Shown here: one piece after another, positions 12,111 through 22,256 of the stretch | Numbering within the stretch: the first letter of the stretch is position 1 | Layout: every line of letters begins with the position of its first letter | Source of the DNA: Erpobdella octoculata | Taxonomy: Eukaryota; Annelida; Clitellata; Hirudinida; Erpobdellidae | Direction: 5' to 3' | Length of the DNA stretch: 64,000 nucleotides | Assembly: GCA_963978895.1 (NCBI GenBank) | Contig: OZ022242.1 | Coordinates: 3,559,745-3,623,744 of the forward strand | The notes under the pieces: model-generated | Told to the model about the DNA's origin: nothing | Seen by the model: only the letters and a program-made list of their open reading frames with translations | The model's database searches: none | Made by a program: the position numbers and the translations under genes

Positions 12111-12451
12111 CTCCATCAGACTTTTCTTCTCTTTGTTTGCAGGCTTGTAATTGGCTCAACCGAACATCGTAGACCCTATCTCAAACTTTAGATTACCACT
12201 AATTAATAAAATCTATTTCAATTTAAAAAATTTATTTACAAAAATTCTATTTCACCGACTCCCAGTCATACGAAAAAACGGATAATGGTGTGTTTTTACC
12301 ACCGTAGCATCACCATGTTGATAAATTTCTTCCAGTATCAGGCAGATATGGCCGAAGGTATGTTTCAAAGTAATTTGTGATTCATTGAAACTAGTAGATA
12401 CAATCAAATTATACTATAAAATTTCAGGACATTGGTTCTTAGTTGTTTTGA
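12111..12451 (+). repeat. 341-bp direct repeat, copy 2
   Basis: Partner of 11052-11392 with no mismatch noticed. The flanks differ: after it comes ACAACAAATAATAGG rather than hAT text. Confidence 0.9.
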
Positions 12452-12479
12452 CAACAAATAATAGGATTAGAGTGACAAG

Positions 12480-12910
12480 ATGGGGGTGAAGATTTAGCGC
12501 CGGGTCAAGTAGAGCAGTTGTTTCAAAGTGTTGGACAGCTGAATGTTTCAAAATGCAGACTTTTTGATGATCTCAAAGCACAAATGTCTTATAACAACAG
12601 TTTGTATAACAAGTCTGATTTATTATAAATCTATTACAATACTCCTTAAAAATTATTGTATGTTTAGTCAGGTGCCGAATCACATCATTGGAAAACACAT
12701 GTCTATTACACCGTTGAAAGTAAAAGGAGGTGATCCCTTTATGGACAAGAAGGCATTTCTCATTTGTTCAGGAAACGCCCACCCTTTGACGTACAACAGC
12801 AGGTCGGCATTCAAACGGAACCTACATTCGTAATCACATGTCAACATTGTGGACGCTACTGTGTCAACCCTGACGCCCTTGAGGCACACATTGTTGGAGA
12901 TAATCATTAG
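12480..12910 (+). pseudogene. Unidentified gene remnant with a C2H2-like zinc finger
   Basis: 12480-12625 reads as a coding-like frame (LAPGQVEQLFQSVGQLN, then RLFDDLKAQMSYN) ending in a stop. 12657-12910 reads, with one internal TGA near 12730, HLFRKRPPFDVQQQ and then TCQHCGRYCVNPDALEAHIV, ending at TAG 12908-12910. The spacing C-x2-C-x12-H-x5-H is that of a C2H2 zinc finger, so nucleic-acid or protein binding is likely. It sits beside transposon debris and could be part of a mobile element. Parent family not identified. Confidence 0.4.
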
Positions 12911-13159
12911 AACATTAATTATTTGTTTATTTAAAGGTTTTTCAACAACTTCCGTGTCAGATTTAAGTAATTTTCGTTCAAAGGATCCTCAGCAGGATCA
13001 ACAGTTCTTTTGCCTGATTCAACCAAGGACTTATTAATATTTTCAACAGAAGCCAAGCTGATATGTCTGTCTGAGTGCCCAACTATTTTTATGTACGAAA
13101 CTTTTAAAAATTGTACAAGCAGATTTACAGCATTCATGGACTTTATCATAGATGGGTAA

Positions 13160-13510
13160 ATACCATTTGTGTATGCTTTGTTGTGTGACAAAACTGGCCA
13201 AACGTACTACAAATTGTTCAGTAGTGTGCGTACATTTAATCATGCAAATATAATGACAGATTTCAAATCTGCCATGGAGGGTTGGCACTCTCGACTGAAT
13301 AAATGTTTGCCTGTCCATCCTAATATATTTAATTTCATACACGCAATAAAGATATAAGCAAATCTGAAGCTGGTGCATCGCCTCCGAGAAGAAAGCCAAA
13401 ATATATCCGGCTCGAGGAAAGAATTTCAAAGGCACACTCCCAGCATATGCCTGGTAAAATTGACACGTACAGTCTGTTGCGTACTGTTCAATACAGTATC
13501 AATTTAATTA
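13160..13510 (+). pseudogene. MULE-type transposase C-terminal remnant
   Basis: The frame reads TDFKSAMEGWHSRLNKCLPV followed by HPNIFNFIHAIK; after a frameshift it continues SKAHSQHMPGKIDTY and SLLRTVQYSINLIKK to a stop near 13505. EGWH-x-R-L-N followed by HP-x-I-F is the usual C-terminal signature of MULE (Mutator-like) transposases of animals. The last 70 bp recur at 47815-47882 and 48948-49020. Confidence 0.7.
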
Positions 13511-13639
13511 AAAAATAATATTCAGTGCTTCAAGTCCTTATTTATTAGGCAACCAGCAGCTCGAGTAAGGTCACTCTTTTGCTCCGAAAATTAAATCATG
13601 TAGCGAAACGGCAACACTGGGACATCAAACTTTTTTTTT

Positions 13640-13830
13640 ATACTGCATTCGACAGGATCAACAGTTTAAGGTCTAGCTCGGGCAAAAAAGGCAGTGATTT
13701 TCTTTTTATATAATCTGTTGATGCTAAGGTTTTCATGTCCGTAGGCCTTGTTTTAGATTACTTCAGCAAGACTGCATGGACCATTCCAACATGGCAAAAA
13801 TTGTTAGAAATTAGAGACAAGAGAATAATT
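13640..13830 (+). pseudogene. Remnant related to the transposase fragment at 21325
   Basis: VGLVLDYFSKT and HSNMAKI-like text (13742-13800) match the DYFSKT...HHSNMARMAYEPG segment at 21340-21430 but with the intervening bases deleted. Too short for function. Confidence 0.5.
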
Positions 13831-14290
13831 GAATTAACCGAAGAAAACTTAAACTTGTTGAAAAGCAACTTAAGCCTCAAAATTATTAAAATAATTTAAT
13901 AATTATTATTGATTAAATTAAAATTTAGACTCAACAAGGATCAACAATTGATTATTAAATTGATTGACAGATTGTGTTTGTTTAAAATTTCTTCGAACGA
14001 ATATAAACTTAGAAATGCAGAGGAGCTTCTCGGGTTTGGAGCACTCTATATTTAGATTCACAAACGGAACGAGAGCTGGAGCGAAGTGCTTATCGGCGTG
14101 CTGTCTGAGCGTTAATTTAAACGGATTATTTTACGCATCAACATATTCAAACTGGCCGAGTCTCGGACAAGGTAACCACTCATTAGCCTCAAAAGTTCTT
14201 CACGAGTGGTGCGGCAAGATTTCTTCTCTGGTTTTATCGCTGCCCGAGTGAGTCACGCTCCTAGAGACCAAAGAAAAAGACAATTTAACT

Positions 14291-14680
14291 GTGATCAAGA
14301 AGCTGACAACCGAATTAACAGCAGCAAAATCATCATTGAAACCTCCGACTATCGGCAACGATTGGGTTCAGGTAGTTAAATCAGGTGGCGGAAAATCAAA
14401 ACAGCCAGCTGCGCAGTTAGTAGTTGTGAATGCTTCCATGAATGATAGAGAGAAAAGGAAAAAAAATGTTATCGTTTACGGAGTTCCGGAACCGTCGTGT
14501 GCAGTGCAAGTTGACAAAAGATCTGAAGACGAAAAGTTTGTAAAAGATCTTTTTTGTTCAATCGGCAAGTCTGAGGTAAAACCAGTTTGCATAAAGAGAT
14601 TAAGATCCAAAGATTAAGCAAAACCGGGCCCAATCCTCGTGGAACTAACTGATGCAAGTCTCAGAAATGTTGAGATTTTT
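14291..14680 (+). pseudogene. Non-LTR retrotransposon ORF1-like fragment
   Basis: The frame contains NDREKRKKNVIVYGVPEP, then KFVKDLFCSIG, VCIKRLRSKD and, past a TAA stop at 14615-14617, PGPILVELTDASLRNV. The order 'REKRxKNVIVYGVPE ... RL ... PxPILVEL' is that of the RRM-like domain in ORF1 proteins of CR1/L1-like elements, which bind element RNA. Downstream frames to 15061 are shifted and not assignable. No matching ORF2 is adjacent. Confidence 0.55.
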
Positions 14681-15219
14681 ATTAAGAAACTGTATGTTAT
14701 ATTTGGGGTAGGGTTAGTAGCAATTTTACCGATTGTAATCACGTCGAACCGCCGGGGCAATAGCAGTGACCCCTCAGGAAATGCATTTAAAAAAACATAT
14801 AAAAATGCAAAAAAACTCAGATTACTTGTTTTCAGCAGGACGATGGCTGTACCAGGAGCACCGAATCTACTAAGAAGGACAAGGGACTACACGATCTTGG
14901 AGGTGGTTGTTCCCGAAATTGTGTTCCTTAATGTAACAACCCATCTTGCTGGTCTTTTAGTTGCTAACGTCATGCTTATAATAGAAATTTCACAAATGTT
15001 GGAGGTGTGTTTTACAGCAGAGCTGTATACGGTTTCCCAAGCGTTAATAGGGCCCTGTTAGTATATTTTTGTTTTTTGTATTTATATATTTTTTTGTTTT
15101 ATTGTTTTTTATATTTTTGATATTTTGTTAAAAAAAAAAGAACTATAATTATTTGAAAAACGTAAATAGAATAAAAACTATATTTAAATGGCACAAACTT
15201 AATAATAATAATGAAAATT

Positions 15220-15562
15220 ATTTTCTGAACGATAATTCAACTACAGGCGAGCGCAAGAAGCCGTGGGCAGCACTTTCCTCGGAACAACCACAATCGCGAC
15301 GAAGCTGGTTCCTCTGCAACTCTATACAGCACCCCAGGATGAGGGCCTTCAGAGAGGAGGCGCCCGCGGTCGACCGAGGGGAGGAGGGAGAGGGCAACGG
15401 GCAGGCGCAGGACGTGGGAGAGCAAGAGGAGCAAAAGCACCACAAATCAGTGATGATGACGATGAAGGAGACCTTGAGTCCGATGGCCAGATCAGGCTCT
15501 CTCAATGCTTCGAACATCTGTCCTTTGATTTTCTCGATCCTTATCATCTAGAAGAGAAGTGA
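15220..15562 (+). other. GC-rich RGG-like coding fragment, family unknown
   Basis: The frame ending at 15562 reads LVPLQLYTAPQDE, then a run of Arg/Gly (RGGARGRPRGGGRGQ, GRGRARG), then acidic ISDDDDEGDLES and finally SFDFLDPYHLEEK-stop. An RGG-like tract followed by an acidic tail suggests an RNA- or DNA-binding tail. The local GC content is far above the surroundings, which fits a real exon or a piece of a foreign element. No start codon or upstream exon is convincing, though an acceptor-like CTACAG lies at about 15241-15246. Confidence 0.4.
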
Positions 15563-15585
15563 GATGCAGAAGAACACAATGAAGA

Positions 15586-15890
15586 AGTTTGAATACGCTC
15601 AATGACTTATGCTTTCCAGGAGGTTGCAATGTTTCATTTGCATTTGTTGCTTAAAAATCTATTCTAATCTATTCGTGTGTTTTGTTGAAGGTTGAGCATC
15701 TATAATTGAACATCAAAATAGTTTGAATACGTTTGTTTGAATACGCTCAATGACTTATGCTTTCCAGGATGTTGCAATTTGTTTCATTTGCATATGTCTG
15801 AATATGTGCTAAGTTACATTTCTTGCTTAAAAATCTCATTCCTGTGTTTTGTTGAAGGTTGAGCATCTATAATTGAACATCAAAATTAAA
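15586..15890 (+). repeat. Imperfect tandem duplication, about 140-bp unit x2
   Basis: GTTTGAATACGCTCAATGAC...GCTTTCCAGGA...GTTGAAGGTTGAGCATC...GAACATCAAAAT occurs at about 15586-15720 and again at about 15728-15890 with small indels. Confidence 0.85.
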
Positions 15891-16390
15891 CATTTATTGT
15901 CGCTTTTCTTACTACAACAAGTCATTTCTATAACAAATTGCATTGTATTGACCAGTCTGTACCAGAAATTACATCCGACAGATGTTGACCACGACATTAG
16001 GGCCAGCCAGCTATCAGTAAAAAGCCACAAATGATTTTTGGGGGGCACTGACAAACAAGAACCGAATAGAAGAGAAGTCGATACGAAACCGATTAGTGGG
16101 TTCTTCCATGTCCACAGCAAACAAGTTTTTTATTCATCATTACAATACATTCCGGCTGGCAATGCAGTCTCATTAAATATAGTTAACATAGGTTTGTTAA
16201 TGAATCTACATTAATCCCAATATTGAAAGCAATTTATTCATCACCAACCCCATACTGCTATTATGACTATAACCATATTGGTTTTTTAATTCCTAAAGAC
16301 AAAACAACCTGTGGCCCAAGAAACTGAAAAGCATAGAAGATAACCAAGATGCCATAATCGGTGCATCACTGCTAGTTATCTTCCATCTTT
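15891..16390. other. No recognised feature
   Basis: Short frames only. The minus-strand 94-aa frame (15836-16120) overlaps the duplicated DNA and shows no family motif. Confidence 0.35.
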
Positions 16391-16397
16391 CCCTTTA

Positions 16398-16753
16398 GAG
16401 TCTTCAGCCAGGAGTGGGCTAAGATTGTACGATCTCCATTTTACACCTATTCGGATGGCTTCGCTGGCAAAAGCCAGAAAATTTTGAATTTATCGTTCTT
16501 AGCCAAAACTCTCTTGACAGTTGCGGGGGGTGTTAGCAGCTTGGCCCAATACAAGGGTATTGACAAGGCCAAGAGTGCAATCATCCCTCACAAGGCATTC
16601 ATAACCACAATTGTCGATCAATTTGTGGAGAACACATTAACATCCGATGCCTTAATCAACTGGAATGCCGTGGTCCCGGAGGCGGATCGTCCCACCATCG
16701 ATGACGTCAGAGAAATAGCCTGGGATTCACGCATCGCCATGCATGACATCTAA
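16398..16753 (+). CDS. Unidentified ORF, member of the 'QEW...DGFAGKS' family
   Basis: An open frame from about 16398 to TAA 16751-16753 gives about 117 residues: VFSQEWAKIVRSPFYTYSDG, FAGKSQKILNLSFLAKTLLT, AGGVSSLAQYKG and a C-terminus with VVPEADRPTIDDVREIAWD. The N-terminal third matches the insert at 11581-11841 (QEW, P-x-Y-x-Y-x-D-x-F-x-GKS). No ATG precedes the conserved part and no TM or signal is seen, so this is probably one exon or a fragment. The even codon use and the second copy argue it was a real gene, possibly carried by a mobile element or an endogenised virus-like element. I assign no function. Confidence 0.4.
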
Positions 16754-17535
16754 GCCGGAGAGAATCACGGACTCTGCGAAGATTGACACCTTGTGCAATA
16801 TTGAACAGTATTAACATTTGAATGACTGATGTATGATGGAGGAGTGAATGCTTATTTCGTCATAGTTTTTGTTTTACGTGAACTTAATACACTCACAGCT
16901 TATCATTTGACATATCAACATCTTTTTATACCTGTGCTATAATTCTTATCGTGTTCTCAAGGGTATTTTATGTTTTTCCGTTGTTTTGTTCATGTTATAA
17001 GCGTAGAAGCCGTCAGAAGATTCCACTGTCTGACTTCCGGTGCCGCCTCGGTTGCTGCTGAATATATACTTAAAGTTTAGACTTTAACAGTTCTGATCAG
17101 TAATTTCTTTATTTGCTACAAGCCTGTCTAACGAACAGGACTAAGCAAAGCTTCTCCTTCTTAAAATGTCCTATCATCCTTTTCTTTTATGTCTATGTTG
17201 CATGTTAGGTGCATTCTACCTACCTAACATCACCTACCCGATCATAACAATACAGTTACATTACTTGGAAGAAAGGGAGTGTTTCGAGTTTCTACGAATA
17301 TTCCTATTCCTGATAAAACCTCTCAGTTATTTTTCTCAGACGAAGCAGGAAATCTTGATCACGGTCAAAGTTTTCAAGGCGTTGGCCAATACCATCTCAA
17401 ACAATACCATAACCTGATCTTTGTTAAGCATTTTTCCTTTTTGAGAAAATATATTGTTCTTGCTTCTAGCTCTAGGAATAGGTGGTCTTCTCTTTCTAAA
17501 CTCCTCCCTCTTTTTCTCCTGATGACTATCACAAT
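16754..17535. other. Non-coding or degraded DNA
   Basis: No convincing motif. The overlapping 83- and 106-aa frames (17166-17599) share one region in two frames, so at most one is real; only the end (see 17536) shows homology to another locus in the window. Confidence 0.35.
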
Positions 17536-17690
17536 TTTCTTACTACCAAAATTGAAAACAATAGGACTGCTGTCAACAACCTTGTCCACCAGATGTTGAA
17601 AGAGGAACTGGAGGTTGTGTTGCTGCAGCTTCATTGTAACGTCCAACCCCTGAGAGTAATGCCACAGATGCAAGGAAGTGTTTGGGAGAT
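17536..17690 (+). pseudogene. Fragment of an unnamed transposase family
   Basis: The frame KIENNRTAVNNLVHQMLKEE followed by VVLLQLHCNVQPLR matches 41870-42010 (ISDRAPVNNKVHELL then VELLQLYCNVHPLE). The pairing shows one protein family with a conserved APVNN...LLQL-x-CNV-x-PL core. It carries frameshifts and is only about 50 codons. Confidence 0.55.
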
Positions 17691-17829
17691 CTTGGGAAAA
17701 AATCATGGCTTTGGCCTACATGCCTGCCGATCAAATACTGACTGTATTTGAGCAAATAAATAATAACGTGGTTTGTTCAAAAGTTAAAGTACTAATAAAT
17801 ATTACAAATTTTCATTGCTGGTGATTTTC

Positions 17830-18045
17830 TTAGCATTTATGAAATATTTTCACAATACGTGGCTGGCTGGGTTCTATCCATTTTCTATTGAAAATTAGAA
17901 CCAACAACGATCTTGAAAGGTGGAATAATGGTCTAAAACAACTGGCAAACCACAACACCTATGCTCTTTGTTCAGTGCTTGAAATAGAAGCACGGATGAT
18001 AATGATTCAAGAACAATTTGTGAGCCTAATTCAAATTTAAAGAGT
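17830..18045 (+). pseudogene. MULE-type transposase C-terminal remnant
   Basis: Frames give MKYFHNTWLAGFYPFSIE, then RTNNDLERWNNGLKQLANHN and VLEIEARMIMIQEQF to a stop at about 18040. Y-F-x-N-T-W-L...RTNN-x-x-E-x-W-x-N-x-L is the conserved C-terminal pattern of animal MULE transposases. The internal stop after the first segment and the absence of the catalytic core make it a relic. Confidence 0.65.
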
Positions 18046-18392
18046 TCAAAGGAAATTGTGAAGCAATTTTAATATAAAAATAATTGTTTTTCTTGTTCTA
18101 ACAACCAATTGTTTGTTTACAACAATAACAAAAACCAGAAGCAGATGATGACAGTCGACTGCGATGTTTTTGGACGACCTCTTCAAGTTTTTCAGTCTCT
18201 TGTCAAATTTAAACATGAATCTTTGTTATTGTTACTTCGTGACACCAGCTCAGCACTAGTCCACAACATTCATGCCGAAAGAGCCTTAAGCACGCTACAT
18301 CGACAAACTAGATACGACCCGACAGCTGGAGAGCTCCAAAAAAAAAGCACCTCAAAAGTCTTTTGATTGCAGTTTACTACAAATTTACAATC

Positions 18393-18546
18393 ATGGAAGG
18401 CACTTGGAGTATTGAAAGAGAAGATCGGCTAATTGAGCGTTGGGAGGAAACTCTGTGTCTTTATGACATAACGCTGAGAGAATATAGTAACAGGTCAATA
18501 AGACAGAGATCTATTGATGCCATAGCATTAGAAATCGGGATTTCAA
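18393..18546 (+). CDS. MADF-domain first exon (partial gene)
   Basis: Starting at ATG 18393, the exon encodes about 51 residues: WSIEREDRLIERWEETLCLY, then DITLREYSNRSIRQRS, then AIALEIGIS, and ends at a good donor CAA|GTAAGC (18546/18547). L-I-x-x-W/V...L-Y-D...Y-x-N-x-x-x-R-x-x-x...I-A-x-E-I-G is the first two helices of a MADF (Adf-1-type Myb/SANT) DNA-binding domain. The third helix should lie on a following exon, which I could not find. MADF proteins are host transcription factors or accessory proteins of Harbinger-type transposons; here the transposon-rich setting favours the latter or a broken copy. Confidence 0.5.
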
Positions 18547-18689
18547 GTAAGCATATTATTATTTAAAATGTTTTTAAAAATAAAGCTAGCTTAAGCTAAT
18601 GATTCTATTGTACTATTGAACGCGTCTATAAATAGCTGAAAATGAATCGTACGATGGTGGTGTATAAATATCTAAATAAACATTTGATC

Positions 18690-19265
18690 ACGTGACTGAA
18701 ATTCTTAACGCTGATTCGTTGGCACTCGGCAAGCTTGATAAAACTCAGTGTCATGTATTAAACGGGGAAATACATGCAACTGGGTCAAAATCCAGGCGTG
18801 CGGAGTCGCAAGGCCACATCTACAAACTCCGATCGCACTGGACTGGAGTTGACTCAAGTTTTTCGATGTGGAGCGTGCTTTAGAGAAAGCAGATTTTTTC
18901 ATAAGAAAGATGATCGAGTTCGCCATAAGGACTGGTGCAAGGATGTGGAAGGCATGCCAGAACATGGAGAAAGATGTTGAAAGTTTTAAGATCTGGAGGC
19001 ACTGCACTGCATCCATTATTTGAAGGGTTAGAAAGGGAACAAAGAAACTTTCTACAGAGGATTTTAGATGGCCAGAGAGCACACTTACTTTGGGCGAATT
19101 TAAGACAGGAAGAAGGCAGGAAAGATGAGGATACCTTTATTGTGATCTACTGGAATGTCAAAGAAGATGCCGAAGATTATGATCTACGGGTGGAAAGTTT
19201 TTTGACTGACATGGTGTTAGGTGAACTCCCAACATCTAGACAACAAATACAAGAATGCTGCTGAT
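18690..19265 (+). other. Unidentified coding-like region
   Basis: Several overlapping frames. The longest (18935-19264) reads LHPLFEGLEREQRNFLQRIL, RAHLLWANLRQEEGRKDEDT, FIVIYWNVKEDAEDYDLRVE and ends TSRQQIQECC. Another frame at 18858-19010 is amphipathic (ALEKADFFIRKMIEF, MWKACQNMEKDVESF). I recognise no family; a frameshifted single gene is possible. TCTAGACAACAAATACAAG and TCTAGACGACGAATACAAG recur at about 19236 and 19351, a small duplication. Confidence 0.3.
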
Positions 19266-20060
19266 GGCTCGCTGGATAACTTGCATGAGGGTGTATCAAA
19301 TCAACTGCCTGAAAACTCCTCAAGCATTAAACATCCCAACCTCTAACATCTAGACGACGAATACAAGAATGCTGTCAGAGAATTCCATGAACTATTTGAT
19401 AAGCAAATCTTAATCCTTGGAGAGAGCAATAAGTAATATTTCTTACCTGCTCTTCGCACAGCAATGAATTGCCTGAAAACAATTTTAACTGAGAATGCGG
19501 GCATAAGTGCTCTTCGTACATTTGGTAAACATTCAGGAGGTGGGGCAACGTCTGCAAAATGATTAAAACTGTCTTCAATTCCGGTGCAGTCAACTGCTTT
19601 CGCCTGTCGCAGAAAGGTGTTACAAGGAAGTGCACCAGGGGAACCGGGACGGTCCATAAGTTCGGCACTTCGGGATAATCTACACGATTACAGCATGCCA
19701 GGCAGACGCCAGTAAGCACCTGCCCGCCATAGCCTTAATGAATGTGTTACCAAGAATGTTAGTTATTCTTATTAATTTTTATCTTATTATTTATATCTTA
19801 TCTATACTGGATGCGGTTATTTCAACTGGGGACTTCTGATGAAAATCAAAATTTAAAAAAAGAAAAATTAGGCTAAACTCAGCTTATTTTAACGAGTTGC
19901 TTTTATCAAGCAGTTGATTCATTCAACTTAATCACTCTGGTCCCTTTCTCACTTGTTTTCCGAATTCATGGCGTAGCGCTGTTGAATGCCATAGAAGTAG
20001 TGCTATGCTATAGAAATGTGTTTGATTGACCTACCGCTACGTAAGTAAATTTACGTATTA
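19266..20060. other. No recognised gene
   Basis: The minus-strand frames at 19343-19719 overlap one another and show no motif. Confidence 0.35.
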
Positions 20061-20067
20061 ATTAAAG

Positions 20068-20570
20068 ATGATTTGGTGCTGGTCCTTCTATGAAGTGAGC
20101 CAAGTCACTTTGAATAAGTGGCTTAATCTGAGCACGGATCACACTCTGCCCAACTGGTTTAACATGCTGAGACACCTGTGCCAGTATTGGGTTAGAGATA
20201 ACCCTATCCGGATAGGTGCACCAGGACAGATAGTGCAAATCGATGAAAGTCTCATTTCGGCGCCGAAAAGGTAGTAATAGTAACATTTGCGTTATCGGCT
20301 CCATTATTGAAACTTAATCTTCATCTATATTACAACTTTAGGACCAGGAACAGACACGCAATGCCCTCAAGTGACTGGTACAACGGTATGGAGCGATCGG
20401 TGGGGAGCGTACCGAAGGCCCACGCTACAGTGAACCACTCTGTGTCATTTGTGGGAGCTAACGGTGTCCACACCAATAGAATAGAATGCCAAAGAGAAAT
20501 TCAAGAGAATGAGAAGGACCACTGATAAACACATCAGCTTCTGGACTGCGTTTGCCAGCTGCGGTAAAAG
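20068..20570 (+). pseudogene. Merlin (IS1016-like DDE) transposase remnant
   Basis: 20150-20275 reads LPNWFNMLRHLCQYWV, then PIRIGAPGQIVQIDESLIS: the G-x-P-G-x-x-V-x-I-D-E-S block around the first catalytic Asp of Merlin transposases. 20430-20560 reads ATVNHSVSFVGANGVHTNRI, then with a +1 shift KEKFKRMRRTTDKHISF, the 'NHS..FV...GVHTN.IE' block before the final catalytic residue. The middle is deleted and frames are broken, so the enzyme is dead. Confidence 0.75.
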
Positions 20571-20639
20571 CACGTGGAAGTTGTTTCACTGTGGCCCCAA
20601 AGTTTTTGAAAAATTAAGTTTGAATGACCAACTTCGAAT

Positions 20640-20990
20640 TCAATTAGGGTGGTTTTTTCTTCAACTGTGCCCAGAGCCCTATTAAGTGAAGTTGGGATAT
20701 ATGACTTACTTCATGTATCTGATTGGGCACCACAAGTTATTGAAAGAAGAGCAAGGGCTTTTGACTTGACAGATTGTCTGCCACCAGATGTGTTTAATTT
20801 TATAACTGCAAACCTTGGCTTAGTTAGGACAGATCGATGTTCTATTTGTGCCGGTACGTCTGGTAGGGGATCGTCTACGGCCGTTTGTTGGTGCCAATGT
20901 GATATGTGCCTTTCGTGGACTCACTATCATTGCGCCAACATTGCAAGAAAGCCGCTTTCTTTATATTTTTGTATTTCTTGTAGCTAGAAG
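20640..20990 (+). CDS. PHD-finger protein fragment, probably transposon-encoded
   Basis: The open frame to TAG 20985-20987 encodes LLHVSDWAPQVIERRARAFD, LTDCLPPDVFNFI, then a C4HC3 zinc finger: CSIC, W-C-Q-CDMC, SWTHYHC and FCISC. The spacing and the W before the metal ligands match PHD fingers, which usually read histone H3 tails. It ends 11 residues after the H-x2-C pair, as a C-terminal finger would. PHD fingers at the C-terminus are known in some large DNA transposon proteins; the second, degraded PHD next to the Ulp1-like ORF at 27.8 kb supports that reading. The N-terminal part is unidentified. Confidence 0.5.
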
Positions 20991-21324
20991 AAAAATAAAT
21001 TTTAACAACAAATTCAATGTGTTTTACTAGATTGATTCTGTTTTATTCTAATTGAGCTGGCTGACTACTGAGCTTGAGATAATCACAGAATAAGAAAAAA
21101 GGTCCATTTCAAACTGGAATATAGTTCATGTATCAGATATCTTGTATTAAAATTCATAAACATTCCCTAGTTCCACCATAGACAACTTCATTTTTGCAAA
21201 AATATCAATTTGTTTCTTAAGTCTCCATTCCCCTAAAACTCCAATCCCATCCAGGGGCATGTTCCTCCAGCATCCCCCCTGCCCTTTGGGGAGTATACAG
21301 AAACTTAGTTTTTTTTTTATTATC

Positions 21325-21675
21325 AAGTCTGTAGACCCTGTTTTAGATTATTTCAGCAAGACTGTGCATGGACTAGGACTTGTGAATGTGCCTCACCATT
21401 CCAACATGGCGAGGATGGCTTACGAGCCAGGTGTCCTTGCCCTACTGCAAGCTGGTGACCTGTTAGCACAGTGTGAAACAGCTACTATAGGGCATGATGC
21501 TACAAGTGTTGGAGATAAGCATATTGTTGAGTTTAACATTAGCTTCTTCCCTTTTTCACAGACAATCACCCTCTCGATAGGTAGACTCCCTGGTGGAACA
21601 GCTCTTGATTACACCACCTCAACAATCTACATGTCCTCAACAAATATTGTGCAAAAATGTGACCTCATGCATTAA
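21325..21675 (+). pseudogene. Unnamed transposase family, middle segment
   Basis: The open frame reads DPVLDYFSKTVHGLGLVN, PHHSNMARMAYEPGVLALLQ, CETATIGHDATSVGDKH, LSIGRLPGGTALDYTTSTIY to a stop at 21673-21675. Acidic residues in 'GHDATS' are candidates for catalytic positions. 'PGG-x-A-x-DY' recurs at 41765-41820 upstream of the SDRAPVNN core, so this is the upstream half of the same protein family. It stops where hAT text begins. Confidence 0.45.
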
Positions 21676-22256
21676 TGGGTTAAAAACAATGAAGACCACA
21701 CTGCTAAATGCTGTTAACCTCAGGTTTAAAAGAATAGAAAATAACCGTGCCTATAATGCGGCTACACTAATTGATCCAAGGTTTAAATCCCGCTTCATGA
21801 ACGATACAGTTTGTACTGAAGCTAGGGCTGGAGTTGTACTTGCTGCTACTAATTTGTTTGTTCAACAGAATCACGATTTCGAATTATCATCAGAAGACGT
21901 GCAATTCCAGCCGCCAGTAAAGGTTGGACGAGTAGATGAATCCACCTCAAAACTGTGGGACTGTTACGAAGATTGTTTGGAAACAGAAAACCATTAAAAC
22001 ATCAGATCGCTAAGCATCAAAGATGAGCTGTCGACTTTCTTAGGTGAACCATTGCTGTACCAGTTATGTGGTGGAAGTTTAATGCTGGCAGGTTTCCAGC
22101 ACTGTCAAAGGTAGCACAAATATACCTTGCAGCACCACCAACTATGTACCAGCAGAGAGACTTTTCAGCGTAGCCAGTGACGTTATCACTGAACATCGCT
22201 CAAGATTGCTCCCTGAAAAATTAATATTTCTAAAACACAACGCTTCTCTAATTTAA
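21676..22256 (+). pseudogene. hAT transposase C-terminal remnant (ZBED4-like)
   Basis: The frame KTTLLNAVNLRFKRIENN, AATLIDPRFKSRFM is the usual hAT segment before the dimerisation domain. After a frameshift near 22000 it continues VWWKFNAGRFPALSKVAQIY, then VPAERLFSVASDVITEHRSR, LLPEKLIFL to a stop at about 22254. 'VPAERLFS....I...RSRLLPE' is the hATC dimerisation motif. The N-terminal half is absent. Confidence 0.8.
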
